A DNA stretch of 64,000 nucleotides from Lysinibacillus fusiformis. GTDB lineage: Bacteria; Bacillota; Bacilli; Bacillales_A; Planococcaceae. Shown piece by piece: positions 58,324 through 64,000 of this stretch. Positions within the stretch are counted from its first letter, which is position 1, and each line of letters opens with the position of its first letter. The notes below the pieces were generated by a model. It saw nothing but the letters and a program-made list of their open reading frames with translations, had not been told where the DNA came from and ran no database searches. A program made the position numbers and the translations under genes. The stretch is from positions 1-64,000 of the forward strand of contig JASENG010000016.1 in the NCBI GenBank assembly GCA_030027265.1, in the 5' to 3' direction.

Positions 58324-59355
58324 TTGTTAATTAAACCTAAAAAACTGCAGCCAGGAGACTGTGTTGCGACAGTAAGTCCATCTTGGGGAGGGGCAGGAGA
58401 TCCAGCTCTTAGATGGCGATATGAACAAGGTGTCAAACGGTTAGAAGAGATTTTCGGGTTGAAGGTTATACCGATGCCCAATAGCTTGAAGGGTGGAGAT
58501 TATCTTTATAATAGTCCACAAGCTCGTGCAGAGGATTTGATGACGGCATTTAGAGACGAAAATATTAAAGGAATCATTGCAAATATTGGCGGCGAAGATA
58601 GTATCCGATTACTTCCATATATTGATTTTGATGTGATACATAAAAATCCAAAAATTTTCATGGGGTACTCCGATGTAACCATTTCACATTTATTTTGCCA
58701 TAAAGCCGGCATCTCTTCCTTTTATGGGCCAGCCATCCTCACTGATTTTGCCGAGAATGTGGAGATGGATCCATATACAATTGAAGCAGTAAATCGAACT
58801 CTCTTTTCGAATAAGATGATTGGAGAAATCCAACCAGCTAAGGAATGGACCAGTGAACGTTTAGAATGGATTGAAACGAACAAGCATAAGCAACGCACTA
58901 TGAACCAAAACACTGGCTATGAACTGCTTCAAGGCTCAGGTGTGGTTAGAGGTCGTTTGCTTGGCGGGTGTATGGAAGTTCTAGAATTTGCAAAAGGTAC
59001 TGAGCTTTGGCCAGAGAGCAAATACTGGGAGAACAGCATTCTATTCTTTGAAACATCCGAAGAAAAACCAGAACCCAACTTTTTTAGGTATTGGTTGCGA
59101 AATTATGCTGTACAAGGCATTCTGCAAAAAACAAATGGAATTATATTGGGCAAACCAAAGGATGAGACGTATTACGAAGAGTATAAAAGAGAAATTCGAA
59201 AAGTGATGAAAGAATTTAATTTGGAAGATTTGCCTATACTTTATAACTTGAATTTTGGCCATACAGAACCGAAGTTTATCCTGCCTTATGGCGCTATGGC
59301 AGAAATTGATAGCGTAAATGAGACTTTCTCCATTTTAGAAAATGGAGTCGAATAG
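58324..59355 (+). CDS. S66 family peptidase (MccF-like), copy 2
   Basis: This 343-residue homologue of the preceding gene shares LQPGDCVATVSPSWGG, NSPQARAEDLMTAFRDENIKGIIANIGGEDS, the serine motif GYSDVT, LFFETSEEKP and the histidine segment FGHTEPKFILPYG. The two copies are clearly related but diverged, so the duplication is old or they arrived as distinct types. TTG is the start, with AGGGGGGAA upstream. The two may differ in substrate, for instance peptidoglycan peptides versus an antibiotic-like peptidyl nucleotide; this cannot be decided here. Confidence 0.85.
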   Translation: MLIKPKKLQPGDCVATVSPSWGGAGDPALRWRYEQGVKRLEEIFGLKVIPMPNSLKGGDYLYNSPQARAEDLMTAFRDENIKGIIANIGGEDSIRLLPYIDFDVIHKNPKIFMGYSDVTISHLFCHKAGISSFYGPAILTDFAENVEMDPYTIEAVNRTLFSNKMIGEIQPAKEWTSERLEWIETNKHKQRTMNQNTGYELLQGSGVVRGRLLGGCMEVLEFAKGTELWPESKYWENSILFFETSEEKPEPNFFRYWLRNYAVQGILQKTNGIILGKPKDETYYEEYKREIRKVMKEFNLEDLPILYNLNFGHTEPKFILPYGAMAEIDSVNETFSILENGVE

Positions 59356-59481
59356 TTGAAAATGATCAAGGATTTATCGATGTTAGTATATTTTTCTATC
59401 CAGCTTTTTGAAAAGTGAAATTTTGTTCTTTAAGATTCAGTTTGTTAATTTTAATATTTTCAATTAGAGGTGAATGTTTAA

Positions 59482-60252
59482 TTGGTAGTGTTAGATCAAG
59501 ATTCTCAGTATGTAAAATCTGTTTATTTAAAAAGAGATCTTATCCCATCTTTTCACCACTTTCCATTTAATCTCCCAGTGCTGCAGAATTTCCATGAAGT
59601 AATGTTTCACCCGAACGTAACTTATTTTATTGGTGAAAATGGGATGGGGAAGTCAACTTTACTCGAGGGGATTGCCATTGCTTTTGGATTTAATCCAGAA
59701 GGAGGCACGTTAAACTTTAATTTCTCTAGTTTCGACTCTCATTCAGATTTAGACGAATACCTTCGTTTAGTAAAAGGCGTAAATAGAGCGAAGGATCATT
59801 TTTTCTTTAGGGCTGAAACTTTTTATAATGTAGCCACTAATATAGAGAATTTAGATAAGGAACCAGGACCTGGACCTAGAATTATTGATTCTTTTGGTGG
59901 GAAATCACTTCATGAACAATCCCACGGGGAATCTTTTTTCGCCGCATTTATCGAACGCTTTCAAGGAAATGGCTTATATATCTTGGATGAGCCGGAAGCT
60001 GCCTTGTCACCATTAAGGCAAATGTCGATGCTGGCAAGAATCAATGAGCTTGTAAATCAAGGCTCTCAATTTATCATTTCTACCCATTCACCGATTCTTA
60101 TGGCCTATCCAAATGCTAAAATCATCCAGCTTACTGAGAATGGAATAAGCGAATCGACATTGGAAGAAACACAGCATTATTCCATTATGAAGCAATTTTT
60201 TGATAATAAAGATCGTATGCTGCATCATCTTTTTCAAGAAATAAAAGAGTAA
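59482..60252 (+). CDS. AAA family ATPase (COG3910-like predicted ATPase)
   Basis: This 256-residue protein has Walker A GENGMGKST (about 51-59), a signature-like region SHGESFFAAF, Walker B with LYILDEPEAALSP and the H-loop STHSP. This is an ABC/OLD-type ATP-binding fold without membrane domains or a visible nuclease domain. Such stand-alone ATPases occur in many Firmicutes; the role is unclear. TTG 59482 follows GAGGTGAATG. It lies in a same-strand row with the S66 peptidases (126-base gap). Confidence 0.8.
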   Translation: MVVLDQDSQYVKSVYLKRDLIPSFHHFPFNLPVLQNFHEVMFHPNVTYFIGENGMGKSTLLEGIAIAFGFNPEGGTLNFNFSSFDSHSDLDEYLRLVKGVNRAKDHFFFRAETFYNVATNIENLDKEPGPGPRIIDSFGGKSLHEQSHGESFFAAFIERFQGNGLYILDEPEAALSPLRQMSMLARINELVNQGSQFIISTHSPILMAYPNAKIIQLTENGISESTLEETQHYSIMKQFFDNKDRMLHHLFQEIKE

Positions 60253-60346
60253 TCAGGCAGTTAGATTGAAGTGTTTTTTTTGAGAGATGATGGATTTCAT
60301 TTATAGAGAATAAATTAAGATTATATGGAATCTTGGAGGCTGCATT

Positions 60347-60898
60347 ATGGAAACAGATGCATTTTTGCAAAAAATAAATATCTTGATACAAATGCATTCA
60401 GATGGACTTCTTGGTGGAGAAATAATGCCGGAAGATGTGCTGATGGATGTAGTTAAGGAGAAAGAACTAATTGATTTAATTGATGAGTTAACAATGGGAA
60501 TGTCCTTAAACTATCAAAGAAATTCTTATTCGTTGTGGGAATCCGTAGTAAAAGCGTATCAAGATCCTTATACGAAATGGATATTTGATCCGAGTCTTGT
60601 TGCAAACAAAAATATCGATGAACTACGTCAAGCGTTGCTGCTTCATCGTGTTGGGCTACAACCAAATCGTCATCCCGATATTTGGCAGCGTGTAGCAAAA
60701 GGAATTGTAAAATCATCTGAACAAGGAAACGTACAGGGGTTACTTGAATCTGTCCAATTCGACATTTCTCTATTAAAAGAGATCATGCAAGTATCAAGAA
60801 AGTCAGAATTTCCGTACCTTTCAAAAAATGCAGAAGGTACGAAGATAGCAATTCAAACATCATTTAAAGCTCAAAAAAAGTTTTGTGTTGGATGTTAG
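60347..60898 (+). CDS. hypothetical protein, 183 residues, possibly truncated
   Basis: The protein is soluble and helical (METDAFLQKINILIQMHSDGLLGGEIMPED..., VGLQPNRHPDIWQRVAKGIVKSSEQGNVQGLLES). The segment LKEIMQVSRKSEFPYLS resembles the middle of longer (about 240-residue) uncharacterised proteins in which it is followed by a further conserved region. Here the sequence instead ends in an unrelated-looking tail (KKFCVGC). It may therefore be a C-terminally truncated member. TTGGAGGC precedes the ATG. The function is unknown. Confidence 0.55.
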   Translation: METDAFLQKINILIQMHSDGLLGGEIMPEDVLMDVVKEKELIDLIDELTMGMSLNYQRNSYSLWESVVKAYQDPYTKWIFDPSLVANKNIDELRQALLLHRVGLQPNRHPDIWQRVAKGIVKSSEQGNVQGLLESVQFDISLLKEIMQVSRKSEFPYLSKNAEGTKIAIQTSFKAQKKFCVGC

Positions 60899-61059
60899 GA
60901 CTTGTATATTTATCTTTTATCGGTCAAGAGTATCTAATCAGCTTTTGTTGGAATCAACGTACTCCGGAAATAGGGAAAGTCGAAACGATTACACCAATAA
61001 AATAGATTCAATGCAATCATAATTTCACACTCAGTTGCGTGCTTTTAGCCATTTGGATT

Positions 61060-61093
61060 AAAAAAACGAGATGCCCCTATATAGAGACATCTC
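61060..61093 (-). terminator. terminator of the metal ATPase operon
   Basis: GAGATG (61068-61073) and CATCTC (61088-61093) form the stem on the minus strand, followed by G and a run of T residues (61060-61066). Confidence 0.75.
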
Positions 61094-61101
61094 AAGTAAA
61101 C

Positions 61102-63678
61102 CTATTGGTTAAATTTTAGTAGTCTGATTGAATTTAGAATAACGATTAATGCAGCACCTGTATCGCTTAATACGGCCATCCAGAGTGTCAGGAAGCCTGG
61201 GAAGATTAGTGCTAGTGCAGCTGCTTTTATAATAATTGAGAACCAAATATTTTGTTTGATAATCTTTAAAGCTTTGCGACTTAGCTTCATTGTATGAGGC
61301 AGTTTATCAAGATTGTCAGCCATCAACACGATGTCCGCAGTTTCCATTGCTGTGTCTGTTCCGGCACCACCCATTGCAATTCCTAAATCTGCTGTTGCTA
61401 ATGCAGGAGCATCATTTATGCCGTCTCCTACCATTGCCACCCTATGGCCTTCATGCTGTAATTTTTTAATTGCAGCTACTTTATCTTCCGGCAATAATTC
61501 TGCAAAATAACGAGTCACATTCGTTTGTGAAGCAATTAGTTTTGCTGTCCCTTCATTATCACCGGTTAGCATAACCGTCTGTTTAACGCCACTTTGTTTT
61601 AACATGCTTAAAGCTGATGCGGTAGTTTCGCGGATTATATCTGAAACCGCAATTATTCCGATAATTTTTGTTTTTGAACCAATTATTACGACAGATTTCC
61701 CGTTGCTTTGAATTTCTTGAACAATTTCTTTCACATTTTTTAATGAAATATTTAGATCTTCGAATAGCTTTATATTTCCAGCATAATAGATTTCTTCATG
61801 AATTGTTGCTTGAACACCTTTACCTACAATATTTTTGAATGCATTTCCACTAAAGGAGCGTATTCCTTTTTCGTTTGCATACGCAACAATTGATTTGGCA
61901 ATAGGGTGGGTTGAATAATCTTCTAGAGTTAAGGCTATTGATAATAACTCTTGTTCTGAGCCATTGATTGTTTTAATTTCAGAAACTTTAGGTTTGCCTT
62001 CAGTTAATGTCCCTGTTTTATCGAACGCAATCGCAGTGATATTTCCAGCCTTTTCTAAGAAAGTACCTCCTTTAATTAAGACACCGTTCTTTGCAGCATT
62101 GCCGATAGCTGACACAATGGCAACAGGAGTTGAAATAACTAAAGCACATGGACAAGCAATGACAAGCAGTTCCAATCCTTTGTAAAACCATTCCCCAAAA
62201 GCTCCTGATCCAAATAGGGGAGGAAGCACCATTATGAACAATGCCAAGATAAACACAATGGGTGTATAGATAGTTGCAAATTTATCTACAAATGCTTCTG
62301 TTGGTGCTTTTTGTTCTTGTGCTTCTTCAACAAGGTTAATTATTTTCGATATCGTAGTATCTTCCACTAACTTTGTTACCATGATTTCAAGTGAACCGTG
62401 TTCATTGATAGTCCCTGCATAGACGGAATCTCCAAGCGCTTTGTCAACTGGAATAGATTCCCCAGTGATCGGTGCCTGATTAATACTTGATTCTCCTAGA
62501 ATGATTTCACCATCTAGAGGGATTTTTTCACCTGGCTTAACAACCATAATATCTCCAATGCTGATTTCATCAACAGGTTTTTTAGTAATCTCTGTTCCAA
62601 CTTTAATCCAAGCCTCCGGAGGGGCTAGGTCCATTAGATTACGAATCGAATTCCTTGTGCGTTCAATCGATTTATTCTGAAGGTAGTTGCCAATTGCAAA
62701 TAACCAAACAACCGTTGCACCTTCAAGCCATTCACCAATGAGAGCAGCACCAATAGCTGCAACCGACATCAGTACATTCATATCAAGAGAACGGCTTTTG
62801 ATTGCATAGAATGCACTTTTTGCCGGTTTAAATCCACTAATCACTATAGCAATAGCGTAAAGAATTGTTGTAAGTATCGAAGAAATACCGCTTAATGATG
62901 CAATAAAGCCAAGGGCAATCAAAACTCCAGATAAAAGGACCGAATTCATCTCTTTTTTAGGTTTTTGTTGGGATTGAATAGCTTGTTTCTTTAATGGTAA
63001 TGAAGCTTTATAGCCGATCTTCGAGACTTCTGAAATAATATCATCCATACTGCCTGAATGGTCGATTTTCATTTTACCGGTAGAGAAATGGACGCTAACA
63101 CTTTTAACAGATGGAAGGGTAGTTAAATGATTTTCAATGCTTTTTGCACAACTGCTGCAGTCCATTCCTTCGATATTGTATGTTTTCAAGTTTCTATTTA
63201 CACTTAAAGGTTCGGCAGTGTATCCAAGCTTTTTTATTTCCGTTTCGATTGGTATGAACGCATTGGCGTTATTGGCAGCAACCTGCATTTTTGCAGTACT
63301 GAAATTCACTTTAACTTCCACTATGTCTTTAAGTTTGCTTATTCCTTTTTCAATAGTTGCTGCACATGCTGAACAATCCATTCCATTTACACTAAAGGTC
63401 ATATTTTCGATCGAATCGTTAGTATCCAGTATCGATTTAATTGGAAGTTGTTTTTCACTGCTGCAGCAAATTTTATTTTCTGTTTCAGAATTCGTGCTAT
63501 TCGTTGAATTACTACTGCAGCAGCTTTGCTTTTCAACATCACTACTGGAGAGCGCGTTAATTTCAATATTCTTGTTACTGGAACAGCAACTTGATTCTAC
63601 TATCTTAATTGTAGAACTACAGCATTTATTTTCAGGCGCTTTAACTTCTTTTATTGAGCCATAATATTTTTCTGCCAA
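61102..63678 (-). CDS. cadA: heavy-metal P-type ATPase, CadA type (Cd/Zn/Pb export)
   Basis: The 858 residues begin with a 75-residue Cys-rich leader holding four CCSS repeats (19-22, 31-34, 53-56, 71-74). Two HMA domains follow with GMDCSACAAT and GMDCSSCAKS. Next come eight membrane helices with the CPC motif (Cys509-Pro-Cys511), TGES, the phosphorylation site DKTGTLT (Asp553), HPIAKSI and MVGDGINDAPAL. CPC with two CxxC HMA domains and the CadA-like core indicates export of divalent soft metals such as cadmium, zinc or lead. The start is TTG after GGGTGGGAG. It begins one base after the stop of the ArsR-type repressor gene and forms an operon with it. Confidence 0.92.
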   Translation of the reverse strand: MAEKYYGSIKEVKAPENKCCSSTIKIVESSCCSSNKNIEINALSSSDVEKQSCCSSNSTNSTNSETENKICCSSEKQLPIKSILDTNDSIENMTFSVNGMDCSACAATIEKGISKLKDIVEVKVNFSTAKMQVAANNANAFIPIETEIKKLGYTAEPLSVNRNLKTYNIEGMDCSSCAKSIENHLTTLPSVKSVSVHFSTGKMKIDHSGSMDDIISEVSKIGYKASLPLKKQAIQSQQKPKKEMNSVLLSGVLIALGFIASLSGISSILTTILYAIAIVISGFKPAKSAFYAIKSRSLDMNVLMSVAAIGAALIGEWLEGATVVWLFAIGNYLQNKSIERTRNSIRNLMDLAPPEAWIKVGTEITKKPVDEISIGDIMVVKPGEKIPLDGEIILGESSINQAPITGESIPVDKALGDSVYAGTINEHGSLEIMVTKLVEDTTISKIINLVEEAQEQKAPTEAFVDKFATIYTPIVFILALFIMVLPPLFGSGAFGEWFYKGLELLVIACPCALVISTPVAIVSAIGNAAKNGVLIKGGTFLEKAGNITAIAFDKTGTLTEGKPKVSEIKTINGSEQELLSIALTLEDYSTHPIAKSIVAYANEKGIRSFSGNAFKNIVGKGVQATIHEEIYYAGNIKLFEDLNISLKNVKEIVQEIQSNGKSVVIIGSKTKIIGIIAVSDIIRETTASALSMLKQSGVKQTVMLTGDNEGTAKLIASQTNVTRYFAELLPEDKVAAIKKLQHEGHRVAMVGDGINDAPALATADLGIAMGGAGTDTAMETADIVLMADNLDKLPHTMKLSRKALKIIKQNIWFSIIIKAAALALIFPGFLTLWMAVLSDTGAALIVILNSIRLLKFNQ

Positions 63679-63679
63679 C

Positions 63680-63991
63680 TTATTCTCCCACCCACTCTAT
63701 ATGACGATCACAACAAGCAACGTCATTTTCTACATCTTCTAGTACAACATCGAACATGGATAATAAATCTCTTATGTGTTGATTTCGTAAGCTATAATAC
63801 ATGTATTTGCCTTCATTTCTGCCTACAATAATCCCGCAGCCTTTTAAACAGGCAAGATGTTGTGAGATGTTCGATTGATTTCCTTTTGTTTCTGCTATAA
63901 TTTGTGAAACTGTTTTTTCCTGGTCCTTGATGCATTCAAGAATTTGCATTCGTGTTTTATTAGAAAAGCCATGTATTAGTTTCATCTTCAT
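63680..63991 (-). CDS. ArsR/SmtB-family metal-sensing repressor (CmtR-like)
   Basis: This protein of about 103 residues has a winged-helix ArsR domain (SNKTRMQILECIKDQEKTVSQIIAETKGNQSNISQHLACLKGCGII). Two cysteines in the recognition helix (CLKGC) resemble the CmtR-type alpha-4 cadmium/lead site, and a C-terminal ACCDRHIEW offers further ligands. It should repress the downstream ATPase gene until metal binds. The ATG at 63991 is nine bases from the window edge, so the ribosome binding site and promoter are not visible. The frame is open to the edge, so the true start could lie further upstream. Confidence 0.85.
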   Translation of the reverse strand: MKMKLIHGFSNKTRMQILECIKDQEKTVSQIIAETKGNQSNISQHLACLKGCGIIVGRNEGKYMYYSLRNQHIRDLLSMFDVVLEDVENDVACCDRHIEWVGE

Positions 63992-64000
63992 TTCAAAATT

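Noticed and set aside
63137-63664. 175-residue ORF antisense to the metal ATPase leader
   Set aside because: It is the reverse of a clearly coding Cys/HMA region; its hydrophobic pattern is a by-product of that codon usage.

Overview
The window reads as a chromosomal segment of a low-GC, Gram-positive, spore-former-type bacterium of the order Bacillales. The best fit is the Solibacillus/Lysinibacillus branch of the Planococcaceae (inference). Supporting evidence: strong AGGAGG-type ribosome binding sites, many TTG/GTG starts, a T-box leader, a SAM-I riboswitch, a YfkAB-type radical SAM protein, YxcD/DUF2785/DUF2812 families, and an S-layer-homology (SLH) anchored 5'-nucleotidase. No rRNA, tRNA, CRISPR array, prophage or intact insertion sequence was seen.

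Layout. 0-1.2 kb: a GlsB-type stress membrane protein with a sigma-B-like promoter, then an overlooked 35-residue ORF. 1.2-11.6 kb: branched-chain amino acid biosynthesis, ilvD followed by a T-box leader and ilvB-ilvN-ilvC-leuA-leuB-leuC-leuD. The pathway runs from pyruvate and 2-oxobutyrate to valine, isoleucine and leucine. 11.6-14.5 kb: a divergent MFS exporter and XRE-TPR regulator sharing two palindromic operators. 14.5-19.2 kb: YfkAB, a 24-rung beta-helix protein, a DUF2785 protein and a membrane-anchored unknown. 19.4-24.7 kb: aconitase and the SLH 5'-nucleotidase. 24.8-30.4 kb: small unknowns, a YxcD pair, YhdT-PanF pantothenate uptake, a GIY-YIG-like protein and a thioesterase. 30.5-35.2 kb: a very large UPF1-like helicase with coiled coils plus a winged-helix partner. 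35.2-37.5 kb: SAM-I riboswitch-metA and a metallo-beta-lactamase hydrolase. 37.6-41.0 kb: an AraC-type regulator, a PadR-DUF2812 pair and an ion-transporter-like permease.

41-54 kb is an AT-rich accessory island. It holds a LytTR response regulator, a GAF histidine kinase, a PAS-(degenerate GGDEF)-EAL-PilZ phosphodiesterase, a PAS-GGDEF cyclase, a small ORF and a chemoreceptor. This is a c-di-GMP and chemosensory signalling set. Three pairs of direct repeats (permease 5' end, kinase 3' end with terminator, chemoreceptor 3' end) suggest that a unit of about 12 kb was tandemly duplicated and that the left copy then collapsed to a scar. A VOC-family pseudogene lies in the same decayed zone.

54-64 kb: P5C dehydrogenase, a HEAT-repeat protein, a GC-richer structured element at 56.84-57.02 kb that could be an undescribed RNA or a miniature element, two adjacent S66 peptidases, an AAA ATPase, an unknown, and a CadA-type metal-exporting ATPase with its ArsR/CmtR-like repressor at the edge.

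The observations most worth following are the structured element at 56.84-57.02 kb, the duplication scar, the alternating-rung beta-helix protein, the helicase/winged-helix pair, and the shared operator of the MFS/XRE-TPR pair. All family assignments were made by eye from motifs, without database searches.
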